Positions 11,694 to 24,514 of a stretch of DNA of 64,000 bases are shown here, one piece after another; position 1 is the stretch's first letter; each line of letters opens with the position of its first letter. The notes below the pieces were generated by a model. It ran no database searches, was not told the DNA's origin, and was given only the letters and a program-made list of their open reading frames with translations. Origin of the DNA: Anaeramoeba flamelloides (lineage: Eukaryota; Metamonada; Anaeramoebidae). The translations under genes and the position numbers were made by a program. The DNA lies in the NCBI GenBank assembly GCA_027625915.1, contig JANTQA010000070.1:1617001-1681000 (forward strand). The letters run 5' to 3'.

Positions 11694-13904
11694 ATGAAAG
11701 GGCTTCCCGTCAAAACAACAAATATAAACTTTCGTATAAACGAGAAGACAATCCTGGACAACATCAATTTAAATGTTAATTCTGGAGAATTTGTATGCAT
11801 TTTAGGGCCATCTGGTGCTGGGAAAACAACGCTTCTGAACGCCCTCTCCAACCGCCTCTACCATGGAGATTTGCAAGGCAAGGTATACTATGGGGACCAA
11901 GAGTTTTCCAAAGATCTCGAGAGGGCATTTGCGTTTGTGACACAGGAGGATCTCATGCTGCAATCTCTGACACCACGAGAAACGCTTGACTATTCTGGCA
12001 GATTTCTGATGTCGAGAGAGACAACAAAAGAGGAAAGAGAAGATCGTGTCTCGAAAATCCTAAACCTGCTCAGGCTAAACAAATGCGCAGACTCGCTTAT
12101 CGGTGGGTTTGGCAAAAAAAGGGGCATCTCAGGTGGCGAGAGGAAAAGGGTGAACATCGGGATGTCCTTAGTGAAGGATCCACAGATCCTGTTTGTAGAT
12201 GAGCCAACAAGTGGTCTTGATGCAGGAACCGCTGTCACCGTGATTTCTGTGCTCAAGAGCCTTAGCCAACAGGGGCTGACAATTTTGTGCACAATCCACC
12301 AGCCACGAAAGCAAATCTTCGATATGTTTGATAGTCTAATTTTGTTGTCGTCGGGTAAATTGGTCTACTATGGGCCAACGTCACGAACTGATGAGTATTT
12401 CCAACAGTATGGCTTGGAGTGCCCCAAGGGTGAAAACATTGCAGACTGGCTAATTGATTTAATTGAGGTGAAGAACGTTAAACAGCACAAATTCCTCAAG
12501 AATTTAAAGAAAAACGAGAAGAAGAAAGCACAAGATCAAAACCGAACATTCTCGAGCAAAACCAAAAGAACAAAGAAGTACAAAAAGAAAAGAAAAGCAC
12601 AAAAAGATAACAATTCACACACAAAAACAAAGAGGGAGAATCGTCCAAAGAAGGGAAAGCCAGAGAAAAAAAAATATAGCCACAAAAATAACTCCAAACC
12701 AAAAATCACATTTACTTCAGAAACTTCAACAACATCAGAAGCGAGGGCCTCGCTTTCTGATTATGATAATGAATCGGATATCGTAAAAATAAGCGAACTG
12801 TCAGGTGAAAATGATTTTGATTTTGAGGCTCATGCCAATAAATCAAATAAGATTTCGAATAAGAAAAAGAAAAAGAAAAAGAAAAAGAAAAAGAAGAATA
12901 TAAAACAGAGCAAAATTCAGACTGACGACAGTCTTGGATCACACAAGTTTTTAGATTTTCTTGTCGGCCAATATAAAAAATCAGATTTTTGTCAAGAATA
13001 TGCAAAGTCTGATGGCGACAGTGACTATGAGATTAGTAAGCCGGTTAGGACTGCATCAGAGTTAACCAAATTAAGGGCCCTCGTCTCAAGAGGCTTTAAG
13101 ACAACGATTCGCGAGAAATCAAAAATAATCAGAGTTTTCCAATCCGTCATTGTGGCGCTCTTTGTTGGGTTTGTATATTACGATGTCTCGCTAACCCAGG
13201 ATGGAATCCGTGATCGTATGGGGTTGCTGTTTTTTGCCTTGGTTTCAAATACAATGCTATCGCTGATGAGTGTTTTGTTTATTTTGCCCAAAGAGAAGAT
13301 AATCTTTTTGAAAGAGTCACAGGATCGCGCATATTCCACGAGAAGCTTTTACCTCTCCAAGGTAATTGTAGATACACCCTTTGAAGTCCTAAGTCCGATC
13401 CTATTTACCGTTGTGTTGTATTGGATCGCAGGGCTGAAAAACGACGTTGAATCCTTTTTCGTTTTTATGCTGTGTGTAGTGATGGTTGGTAATATCGGAT
13501 CAAGTCTTGGATTTTTCCTTTCGGCTGGATCAAGAACACCGGAAACCGCCCTATCACTTGCACCAGCTACCTTTATACCCATGCTCATGTTTGCAGGCTT
13601 TGTTGTGGATTTGGAAAGTATACCAAGCGCAATATCCTGGATCCAATACCTTGATCCAGTCAAATATGGCTTGGCGGCATTAGTGAAGAATGAATTCACA
13701 GACTTGGAGTTTTCTTGCTTGGATAAGGAAATCGTCCAAGGAATTTGCCCACTTACAAAGAGCGAAAACATTTTAAAATATTATAATTATGATGATGTAT
13801 CAATCTTGAGGAATCTTATCTGGATGTTGCTTTTCATACCACTATTACGATTCATGGGCTATCTTGCTTTAAGAAGAAGTCGAAAAAAGGAAATTGGGAG
13901 ATAA
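11694..13904 (+). CDS. ABCG-family half-transporter
   Basis: A single 736-aa frame. The nucleotide-binding domain has Walker A GPSGAGKT (38-45), Q-loop FVTQED (81-86), signature ISGGERKR (145-152), Walker B ILFVDE (165-170), D-loop SGLD (173-176) and the H-loop in TIHQPR (200-205); it ends with ENIADWLIDLI near 248-258. An ABC2-type membrane domain with about six hydrophobic segments fills roughly 460-730. The NBD-then-TMD order defines ABCG. The family works as dimers exporting lipids or small molecules. Oddity: a linker of about 190 residues (260-455), including a run of lysines encoded near 12861-12900 and an acidic patch, is longer than usual. Base composition of 11800-12480 is clearly richer in G+C than the surroundings. 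Substrate cannot be told. The ATG at 11694 is the natural start, just before the conserved domain. Confidence 0.95.
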   Translation: MKGLPVKTTNINFRINEKTILDNINLNVNSGEFVCILGPSGAGKTTLLNALSNRLYHGDLQGKVYYGDQEFSKDLERAFAFVTQEDLMLQSLTPRETLDYSGRFLMSRETTKEEREDRVSKILNLLRLNKCADSLIGGFGKKRGISGGERKRVNIGMSLVKDPQILFVDEPTSGLDAGTAVTVISVLKSLSQQGLTILCTIHQPRKQIFDMFDSLILLSSGKLVYYGPTSRTDEYFQQYGLECPKGENIADWLIDLIEVKNVKQHKFLKNLKKNEKKKAQDQNRTFSSKTKRTKKYKKKRKAQKDNNSHTKTKRENRPKKGKPEKKKYSHKNNSKPKITFTSETSTTSEARASLSDYDNESDIVKISELSGENDFDFEAHANKSNKISNKKKKKKKKKKKKNIKQSKIQTDDSLGSHKFLDFLVGQYKKSDFCQEYAKSDGDSDYEISKPVRTASELTKLRALVSRGFKTTIREKSKIIRVFQSVIVALFVGFVYYDVSLTQDGIRDRMGLLFFALVSNTMLSLMSVLFILPKEKIIFLKESQDRAYSTRSFYLSKVIVDTPFEVLSPILFTVVLYWIAGLKNDVESFFVFMLCVVMVGNIGSSLGFFLSAGSRTPETALSLAPATFIPMLMFAGFVVDLESIPSAISWIQYLDPVKYGLAALVKNEFTDLEFSCLDKEIVQGICPLTKSENILKYYNYDDVSILRNLIWMLLFIPLLRFMGYLALRRSRKKEIGR

Positions 13905-14501
13905 TTTAATTATTATTTTATTTTTTGAACATTTACTTGCCTTTGAATAAATTGATCCAATTTTGAAATAAACACCAATCCAAGATTATTTACTCAAAAA
14001 TAAATTCTCCCAAAAATGCATAAAATGGCCCCTGTTTCTCCAGAGTATTTATAAAATATAATCTTGGATCTGTTTTCCTTACCAAAATATTAACAATCAC
14101 AAGTTTAGTTTTTATAATTAATCATGAATAATAAATGAAAATGAAAGAAAAATGTTAATAATGCCATAAATTATGGTTTGGGTATAGTTTTTTTTTTTTT
14201 TTTTTTTTTTTTTGGGAAATGTTTATTTAGTTTATTATATAAACTCCCTATCAAATTCTCTTTTACAAGATTTTGATTATTATTTAATTATTAGTTATTT
14301 ATTTAGATAAAAATTATATTTATTATTTTTTTGTTGTTCCTTAATATAAATTATTTATTTTTTAAAATTTTTCATCCTTATTTTTTAAAAAAATTAATCT
14401 CATTATTATTTTTTTGTTATTTTGTATGTTTTTTTAAAGCTTAATGTTTAATTACACATTATAATTTGTATTAAAAAGTTTTATTTCAAAAGTAAGATAT
14501 A
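13905..14501. other. 3' flank of ABCG gene
   Basis: Contains AATAAA-type hexamers (for example GAATAAATTG at about 13945 and GAAATAAACA near 13966) that could serve in polyadenylation, and a long poly-T tract around 14189-14212. No gene is seen. Confidence 0.4.
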
Positions 14502-15048
14502 TAAACCCCATTCTAAAAAATTTGGAAACTGCCAAAATCAAAAATAGGTTAAAAAAAAATCTTAATTTATTGGTATTTTTATAAAATTTATATAAAACCA
14601 CAAACAAGTTATATATTATTAATGTTTTTATAAGTAATAATTGTTATCCAAATAAAAGAAAAAAAATATAAAATGAAAAAATAAAAATCTATGTGTGTCC
14701 AAAATAATAAAACGAGCCTAACAAAAAATTTATTTTTAAATTTGTTGAAATTTCACTAATAATTGTTGATCGATCAAATGATTAGATACCATCAACAAAT
14801 TTTTTGTGATAGTTTTTCTAAATAACAAAACTCAAAAAACAACTTTCTATTGGATATCAAAAAAATGAATTTAAATCTAAGGAAACAGATTACGTAACTG
14901 GAAAAAAGGAAATGAAAACAAAACTAAAAAAACAAAAAATGAAATAGTTTGTAAAAATCATAATTATTTCCAAATTGAATCTGAAGTGTAATATCTTTAG
15001 ATTATGAACTTGTTTAAACAGTGTCGAAAATTTTGGAATTTAGTTATT
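14502..15048 (+). mobile_element. Repeat A, copy 2 (uninterrupted)
   Basis: Starts ATAAACCCCATTCTAAAAAA and ends TCGAAAATTTTGGAATTTAG, an imperfect inverted pair. The interior matches copy 1 (TTGTTGATCGATCAAATGAT, GGAAACAGATTACGTAACTG). It is about 547 bp, non-coding, and shows the pre-insertion state of the site filled in copy 1. Confidence 0.75.
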
Positions 15049-15093
15049 AGAGAGAGATAGAGGAGGAGTGAGAGAGCTAGAGAGATAGGAAAA

Positions 15094-16453
<1,360 letters not shown>

Positions 16454-16649
16454 CAGTCAGTTCCATATTTAAGACACAAACTTCAACAAAAATTAAGGTA
16501 CAATAACAATTCCAAATTAAAGCACAAAATTCAAATTCTAGTATATTAATTTGTAAAAAAAAAAGTTCCAAATTTTGTACTTTAATATGTTTTTTTTTTT
16601 GTTCCTTAAATTTCGTTGAAAGTTTTTGTCTTAAAAATGGAACTTGCTG
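16454..16649. mobile_element. Foldback MITE D, copy 2
   Basis: TA-flanked 196-bp element starting CAGTCAGTTCCATATTTAAG and ending ATGGAACTTGCTG. It has the same internal fold as copy 1 with more mismatches, so it is probably older. It lies between the convergent ABCG and exonuclease-fusion genes. Confidence 0.8.
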
Positions 16650-17592
16650 TATATATTTATTGTTATTTAAATTGTTAATGTCATATATTTTGAGATATCT
16701 TATTCTAACCCTTTTCAAAAAAAAAATAAAGGAAGATTTTTTAACAGTTTTTAGTAAAAAATGCGATAAATTTTGAGAAACGCAATTCGACGGTTACTTC
16801 ATACGTTTAGGAAATTGTTTTAAGGAATATAATATTTATATATATATATATATATTCTTGTTTTCACAATATTTTCATAAACATGGTGTGAATTGTTAAC
16901 AAAAATTCACAAAAAAATAGAGCATGGTTAAAAGAGGGTAAATTAATATAATATCAATTTTTATAAAAATCAATTTTTATTTTTTTTTATTTTTTGGATT
17001 TCTGTGAAAAAAATTTTTTTGTGAACAATCTAAATGAAAATACTGTTTAATAAATAATTTCCTTAATTGCTTAAAAAGAAATGCTGTATTACGAATTGAT
17101 ATTAGAAAATAATTCTCTTAATAAGTAATAACAAATCTGAAATTATCAGATGGATTTTCGGGAATAAAAATTACTATTAATCCCATTACATAAAAAGATG
17201 GCATATCTTGAAAATTTAAATGAAAAAAATGTATTTGGGAATTTCGTTTCGGTTTTTTATTTTATGTAAATAGATTACGTAAAAATCTGATTCGCTAAAG
17301 TTCCTTATCAATTATGAAAATAATTTCTATTGCAGTTCTGTTTTTTTTATTGGTTTACAAACAAATTAAAATTACGTAGCAATAAAATAAAAAGAAAAAG
17401 AAAAGAAAATTCATTTTCTGGATATAATATATACATAGTCATATACATTATATTATTTTTATTTTTAAAATAATTATTACGTTATATTAATTTATATTAA
17501 CAAATATAATAAATATAATATAATTAAATAAATCATAAAATATAAAAATCCAAAAAAAAATAAATTTAATATATCAAAAAATAAAAAATATT

Positions 17593-19600
17593 TTAAATTG
17601 GTATTTTACCAGATTTTTTCCATTTCTTATAGCCGTCTTCGAATAATTTAAATAAATCATGAACTTGGAAAAAGTTTATTGTATTTGCGACATATTTTCC
17701 TTCAAAATCTTTAATATAAAGCCAATTATCAAACCATCTGTGGTTTTTGATTTGGCTGTCAATTAGTGATGCTTGGTTTATTTTAAACGTGTTCTTATTT
17801 TCTTTTTGATCTGAATTTATTATTTTAATTAATTTAATTTTATTTCTAAAATTATAAAACCTTCCAAAATATCTCAAAATGCCAGCGAGTAAATGTATTA
17901 TATCATGATGCAAGCCATTTTCAGAAAGTTTATTTTTGATCATTTTACCTGTTGTAATTTGAAAGGTATTTGCATCTACATTTAATTGGGGGATGATTCC
18001 TATCTGCTGCAGATAATATATTACAAGAAAATCTAAAGAGAAAATTGGTAGATTTATTTTTTCAAGGAGTTTCTGAGATCGTGCCCATTTTCTCATCAAT
18101 ATTAACAGCGGCCTTACTCTGAAATCCAAATCACAAAATTTCCTCATTATCTTTGTTGTTAATACCGAAGAGCCATTAATATATTTCATTAGGCGTATAG
18201 TTGACATGGTCTGCTGTTCTTTAAATTCGATCCATTTGAAGCCATTTGAGGCGTTGATTTTCAATTCCACATCTGGGTCGTGTCTTGAAATTAAATTCCT
18301 TAGCCCGTTAATGCCTAAATTGCTACTTTTTGATTTCATTTCGATTGCTATATCGAGATTTGAATTGCGTAAAACTGCATTATAACCACAGGAGCCAATT
18401 ACATGCAATTTATAATCTTGCACAATTTTCTTGTTCTTATTGTTACTATTATTATCCTTATCCTTATCGTTATTATTATTATTATTATTACCCTTATTAT
18501 TATTATTATTATTATCCTTATTATTATTATTATTATTACTATTACCCAGGCTCATATTCGTGCTTTTCTTTTGGTTTGAATTTGGGAAATTTTGTTGAAA
18601 AAATTGCTCGATATTGTGGAAAGCCTGAATTTTGTTCTGTAATTCCATGTTTGAAATGGAATATTCTTGAATCTTGTTTGCAATGAAGTGGCATCTTAAA
18701 AACAATTGTGATTCATTCTTGGAACTGACCTTTAGAAAAGGATCGGAAAATGTTTTGATGTTCTTAGTCGTCAAAACTAGCCCTCTCGTTTGCAATTCGA
18801 CAACTATTCTTGCAGTGTTTCTGGAGTCGTCAATCCCTGAGTGGAGTCTCCCCTCGACTTCTAAGTTTAAAAACTCGAGCATGTTACTGAGCGATGGGGT
18901 CTTGGTTTCCATCGAGACAAACTGCGCACAAATGGGCTGGATGTCGACCCACGTTTTTAAATACGGCGGCCGCTCGGATCTGTAAAGCTTCAGCTGTTGC
19001 TCCAAAAAGGTCTGAAGATCCGTGTCGGAGCACGTTAAGATCTCCCACAATTTGGTTTTTTCACCTTGCTTGTTAATTAGCCCGAGCTTGAGTAGCCATT
19101 TTTCAAACATAAGTAGAACCTCACAAAATGTTTTTCCCTGGTTAACCATGCCCTGGTTGATACCAGTCAATTTGGTACACCTTTTCGAAAGTCGTGGATT
19201 TAAAACTGGTTTTACATAATAATGAAATTCAGACTCAATTTTTAATGTTTTTAAATTTAAAACAACAACAGGAAACTCAATTATTTCAGATGTTTGGTGT
19301 TTTAAATAGCCACACTTTTTGATTGAAAGGGGAATTAATTTGGTTTTTCATTTTTCGTTTTTGGTTTTGTTTTTGTTGTTGTTGTTGTTTTTTTTTTTGT
19401 TGTTTGTTGAGAGTTTTTATTTTGGAATGAAAAGACAAAGATATTTTTTAGAAAAAGAAAAAGAGTCCTTTTTTTTAATTTATCCATTCAAGAATTGTTA
19501 GAAAATATATTACAGTTGCTTCAAAATCAAGGACAAGAACATATTCAAGTGGCTCTTCAGTGGTTTTCTTTATGTTTGGTGAATTTTTAGTATTACTCAT
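17593..19600 (-). CDS. ERI1-like DEDDh 3'-5' exonuclease fused to a TUTase-like nucleotidyltransferase
   Basis: Two exons, 19600-19514 and 19314-17593, joined in phase by a 199-nt intron (GTAATA...CAAAAAG) give 602 aa. The join rebuilds DFEATC, the exonuclease motif I. Residues about 20-205 follow ERI1/3'hExo: Asp25 and Glu27 in DFEAT, IIEFPVVVLN, KLTGINQGMV, Asp128 in TDLQTFL, then His187 and Asp191/192 in LHSGIDDSRN, so all DEDDh residues appear present. After an Asn-rich linker (about 285-325) comes a GLD2/Cid1-type domain: IGSCGY near 335-340, VRPLLILMRKWA, a PAP-associated helical part and FFQVHDLFKLFEDG near the end. The metal-binding positions look changed (Asn348 where SDhD expects Asp; Arg403 where the third Asp is expected). 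ERI1 enzymes trim histone mRNA, 5.8S rRNA and small RNAs; the fused domain may bind or present RNA rather than extend it. Confidence 0.88.
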
Positions 19601-22199
19601 TAAAAAGAAGAAAAAGTATTTGCTTGTCTTCTTACAAAAATGAATCTTGATAATTTTCCGAATTATATTTCTCTCTTTTTTTCGGTTTTGTCAGTTAAAC
19701 AGCTTAGTTTTGGTTTTTTTTCTATTCAAAAATGAAGATTTTTACTGATGATTCGATTTGTTTTGATTTTTTGAAATTTTTTTTTGGGATATATGTAATT
19801 AACAGTCTTTTAAGAATTGTAATGGCTGAAAAAGTTTTCGAGAGTAATACTATTAAATCCATCTTTTTAAATAGAAAGCTATGGTTTTCAACTAAAAATC
19901 AAATCAGTTAAGTGATGTAGATCTGAAAAATGTAGCATCATTTTTGATTTTGTTTTCAATTTATTTACCTATATCTTGTCTTTGATAAAATAATTGGAAT
20001 AAATTGTCTTTTCATATTTTATTTTTTTAAGGACTATTCAAATATTGGGTTCTTACACTATTGAAATTCCATGTTTCAAGATAAAAAATCAGATAAACAT
20101 TTGTAGGTTAATGGAAAGTCAAAATATGAAAATTTATTACTTTTGAGAACTTTGGTAACAAAGTTTTGAACAAAATATTAAAGAAATTCGCCCAAATAAA
20201 ACAACTTAAATTTTAAATTGATTTTTTCATCACTTATGAAAAGATCACCCAATTTTTCATTAAAAATATATTTATATACACACCTTAAACTCTTCCATAT
20301 ATGAACAAAAAAGAGGAATTGTTTTTTCACAATGAAATTTCAATTTTTATTTTTTCGGGGGGGGATATTTTATGTTTGTTAAAAAAATTATTATTTTTTA
20401 GTTTTTATTTTGGATCTATAATGGAGTGTCTTATTTTACCCCAATAGTTTGTTCTTTTATTCAAATTTTTATCAAAAAAAAAATTTTTTTTTTTTTTTTT
20501 TTAAATTTGTTTTTTCAAATGGCTTAAAATATTGACCTTTTTATCAAACAAAATTCAAAATCTGATAATATTTGGAGTGTAGAAATAAAAAGAATAACTT
20601 AAATTCCATTTCTAAATTTGAAAGTAATACTTATGAAACAAAATTGATTAATATTTTAGATTCGGTTTTCCTCTGTTTGGAGATAATTTTGTATTTTTGT
20701 TAAGAAACAAATTGCTTGGGTGTGTTTCTTCTCTTTAACGAGTTAATCAGAAAATTATGAACATTTTTTTAAAAGTCAAATAATTTTATTCTTTCATTTT
20801 TAATTTTGAATGTTTTTTCTTTTGATAATAATTCCTCTTATCTTAAAACTATTCCAAATTTAAATCAATATTTAAAGGGGTGTGTTACTATAAGTGTTGT
20901 TGATTATGAGTTTTGGAGATTATTTACATTGTCTATCATTGAAATTTTAGTTTCTTGGATTCTTTACTTAATCAAAAATTTCTTTATATTTTTAAAAAAG
21001 TTTTTATTTTGACAAATAAATTTAGAAATCGAATTTTAGTACAATAAAAAACTTCAAATGATTTCAACTTTGATGAAATTAACTTGATATAGATATTAGA
21101 TATTATTTCAGATATCTAAGAATGCAAATTATTGGATTTTTTTTTGAGATTGGTGGTGGTGGTCATTTTTACATTAACACAATTGTAATTAATATTTTGA
21201 AAAATCAATAAACCTGGTATTTTTATTCTTATAATACTTGAAGTATTTGGGATAATAAAATCAAATTTAAAAGGTTATCAAAATTCATTCATTATTAAAG
21301 AATTTCCAAAAAAAAATCAAGGTTTTCCCTATGTGTCATCCAAATGTGTAAATATACATTGAACTAAGTGTGCATAAAGAATTGCTAATATGCTATTCAA
21401 AAAGAATTCATAATTTTTGTTCTTGTCAAGATAATATATGAAAAAAAATAATATAATTATATCCGTGTGAATAAGATTGAATCTTTCAATATTAACGTAT
21501 GTAAATATTTATTTATAGTCGAATGAGACCTCTTACTTTATAATTATTGTAAAGTTTGTTGAGTAAATTATTATAATATAATAAACAAAAAATTAATTAG
21601 TAAGAGTAAAATATACAGTGGGGAACTTAATTATTTCAAATGGAACTCTAAATATCGCATTAAAAATCAACAACAAGTCCTTTTTCATTGATTTAAATGT
21701 TATTTATTTATTTATTTTTTGGAATAATATTCAAAAAACAAAAGATTGGAAATCAAAATAGTGAAAAAAATATCTTTTCATGTCCGATATGACTTATATA
21801 AGATAAAAAGACAATTTTGTCTGAAAAAAATTTCTACACTTAACAAAAAGAATACTTTTACTTTCCGAAGCCTCGATCACAAAATAATTGAAAAGATAAA
21901 TATGACTACAAAGAATCAAAATTATAAAAAATAAACCAAATTTCAAAATTAGGAGCAAACTTTTTTATTATTATTATTTTCTTTTTTCATTTGTCTTTCA
22001 AAAAATACAATGATTAAACAATATTCAGAGTTATTAATCCGTATTGGTTATTATCTCTAAGCAGGTTAGGAAAATACCTTATTATTCAAAAAAAAAAAAA
22101 ACTTTTTTTTTCTGATAAAAAATATACCCCTATTATTGAAATTAAGCTTATAAATCAATTATATAAAATAAATTCTGATGTCTTGGACTCACCTTAAAA
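19601..22199. other. Intergenic upstream of the exonuclease-fusion gene
   Basis: AT-rich, with poly-T tracts (about 20480-20502) and a G run near 20347. At 21617 TACAGTGGGGAACTTAATTA looks like one end of a Tc1/mariner element, but no matching opposite end was found. Small frames at 20806-21012 and 21746-21934 show no family features and were not accepted. Confidence 0.4.
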
Positions 22200-23215
22200 A
22201 ATTGAAAGAATTACAATATTGCACTCTACATCAAAGTTTGAAATAATTTCGATTTTACAAACTATTTCATTTTTAATATTTTATCTTTTGTTTTCATTTC
22301 CTCTTTTTTTCTAGTTCTGTTAATCTGTTTCGTAAGATCTGGAATTTTTTTTTCAATATTTGATAGAATGTGAATGTTGTGTTTATTAAATAGAAAAAAT
22401 GGATACACTTAGTTTATGATATCAAATCATTTGATCGATCAAAAATTGTTTGTAAAATTTCAACAAATTTTCATATACATTTTTAGTTTGGCTTTTTTCA
22501 TTATTTTGGGCAAATAGATATCTAAACCCCAATTAAAAATTTTTAACACACCAAAATTCGATTTGTGAAAAAAAAAACTTATTTAATCACTTCTCGAAGA
22601 TTTACCAAATTAGAACCATTCACTAATTGAAATTTTAACACCTTTTTATAAATTACAATACTCACAAAACAATAAATAAACAATTATCAATACAAATAAA
22701 TCATGGGTGTGTTAAAAATTTTGGAGAGAGCAAAACAAAAAAATACATTAGTAAATTTGTAAAAATTCTATTAGGAATATTGATAGATCAAAAGGTTAGA
22801 TACTACCAACTAATTTTATTTGAGTTCTTCTATTTGAAACAACTCAACTTTAACATAATATAAACCTTGTAGAAAAATTTTGATCCAATGAAGCAAATTA
22901 CGTAATTCAAACAATGAAATGTAAACAAAAACCTAAAGATGAAAAAATCAAAATCATCCATAATTTCAATGAAATTTTATTGTTGTGATTGTTTGGAACG
23001 TTTTAGGTGTGTGGAAAAATTTGATTTTTAGTTTATTTTTGAGTTTTTTATTTTTTATTTTTTATATTTAGATTGAGAATGATTATTTCTGAAAATATTA
23101 CTACTCGTAACTTAAATGTGGTATAATATTAAGTCTTCAAAAATGAAATATCTTTAGGTTTTTTTTTACTTATTCTTGATTTAGGGTGTTTCCAAATTTT
23201 TGGAATTGGGTTTAT
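22200..23215 (-). mobile_element. Repeat A, reversed copy 3, split by repeat B
   Basis: 22240-22510 matches repeat A in reverse complement (TTACAAACTATTTCATTTTT, TTTGATCGATCAAAAATTG). The remainder resumes at about 23040 and ends GTGTTTCCAAATTTTTGGAA TTGGGTTT near 23212, the reversed A end. Repeat B copy 1 lies between. The left boundary is approximate. Confidence 0.6.
22521..23035 (+). mobile_element. Repeat B, copy 1 (nested in A copy 3)
   Basis: Starts TCTAAACCCCAATTAAAAAT and ends GATTTTTAGTTTA, an imperfect inverted pair of the same style as repeat A. It is nearly identical across its length to copy 3 at 31502-32040 (AAATTTGTAAAAATTCTATT and TTAGATACTACCAACTAATT are shared). Non-coding, about 515 bp; likely a Tc1/mariner-derived MITE. 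Confidence 0.75.
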
Positions 23216-23287
23216 TTTTTGGATACTACTATGAATGGTGATGATATAATAAAAAAAATAATCCCAATTTTCTTTAACCAATGTTAG

Positions 23288-23846
23288 ATTAAACAAAATT
23301 CAAAATAATCTACATAGTTAAAACGAGTTCAAATTATCATAATGATACTATTTCATTCAAATTGAAAATAATTTTGATTTTTATAAAACATAAAAATCAT
23401 TTTTCTATCTTTTAATTTTTTTATTTTCATTTTATTTTTTAAATTACCAAACCCTATTTGGTTCAATCAAAAAAAAAGTTATTGAAAGGTTGATATTATG
23501 TTATATATGAGTTCTACTATTTTGAAGAACTAAAAAGAAATTAGTTGATGGTATCCTAACCATTTGATCGATCAATAATTGTTAATAGAATTTAAACAAA
23601 TTTATCCATACATTTTTTTATTTTGCTCTCTCCAAAAATTTCAACACAGTCTTGATTTATTAGTATTGATAATTATTTATTTTTTGTTTTTTGAGTATTG
23701 TAATTTATAAACAATTGTTAACATTACAATTAGTGAATAGTTCTAATTTGGTATTTCTACGAGAATTGATTAAATAAGATTTTTTTTTTTCAAAAATTGA
23801 ATATAGGTGTTTCTGTGGTGTTAGAAATTTTGAATTGAAGTTTAGA
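23288..23846 (-). mobile_element. Repeat B, copy 2 (reversed)
   Basis: Begins TTAAACAAAATTCAAAATAA and ends TTTTGAATTGAAGTTTAGA, the reversed B ends. The interior matches B in reverse complement (TTAGTTGATGGTATCCTAAC, TTTTGCTCTCTCCAAAAATT). It is more diverged from copies 1 and 3 than they are from each other. Confidence 0.7.
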
Positions 23847-23892
23847 TGAATTTGATTAAAATTTGAATTAAACAATTATAAAAAAAGATACT

Positions 23893-24165
23893 TTTCGAGG
23901 TTCTAAATATTAATTTTCGAATATTGGGAATACTATGATTTTGGGTTCTTTTTTTAGATTTGGAAAAGCAATTAAAAAAAATTTTCAAAATGAGCAATTT
24001 TTAATTGTGATCTCTTAGTAAAAAATGTAATAATTTATTGTTCAATAATATTTAAAATAATTTTTTAGAAGCATTTTAACATAAAGAATGCTCGTCTGAT
24101 TTATTTCCAATTACGGCCTGCTTTAATTATAGTAAAAGTCGTTGTGACTTTAACCCCTTAAATAA
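23893..24165. repeat. Dispersed repeat N, copy 2
   Basis: GAGGTTCTAAATATTAATTT and about 270 following bases match 5508-5790 (shared AGATTTGGAAAAGCAATT and GTGATCTCTTAGTAA-like blocks). No inverted ends were seen. Confidence 0.55.
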
Positions 24166-24514
24166 TATTTCTGGTAAAAAGAAATCACAAAGTTCCTTTT
24201 TGAATGGATAAATAGTATTTTATTTAATTGATCACTTTTTGAAATTATTAATGAGAATATTGAAATGTTAATAATTTCAACTAAAAAAATTTTTTCTTTT
24301 TTTTTTTAGGATGTAAAAAGCAAAGTACATTCAAAAGTAATAATAAAAATTAAAATTAATAAAATAAAATAAAAAATAATAAATTTTTCGAATTTGGTTT
24401 TTTTTAAAAAAGTTTTTATTAATCATAAAAATTTAATTTTGATTATTGTTAATAATTTTTCGTTTGTTTTAATTGTATTGATTTGTTGTTTATTAAATAT
24501 TATGACGTATTTTC

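Noticed and set aside
21617-21660. Tc1/mariner-like end TACAGTGGGGAACTTAATTA
   Set aside because: Not listed as an element because no opposite end or transposase relic was found within a few kilobases.
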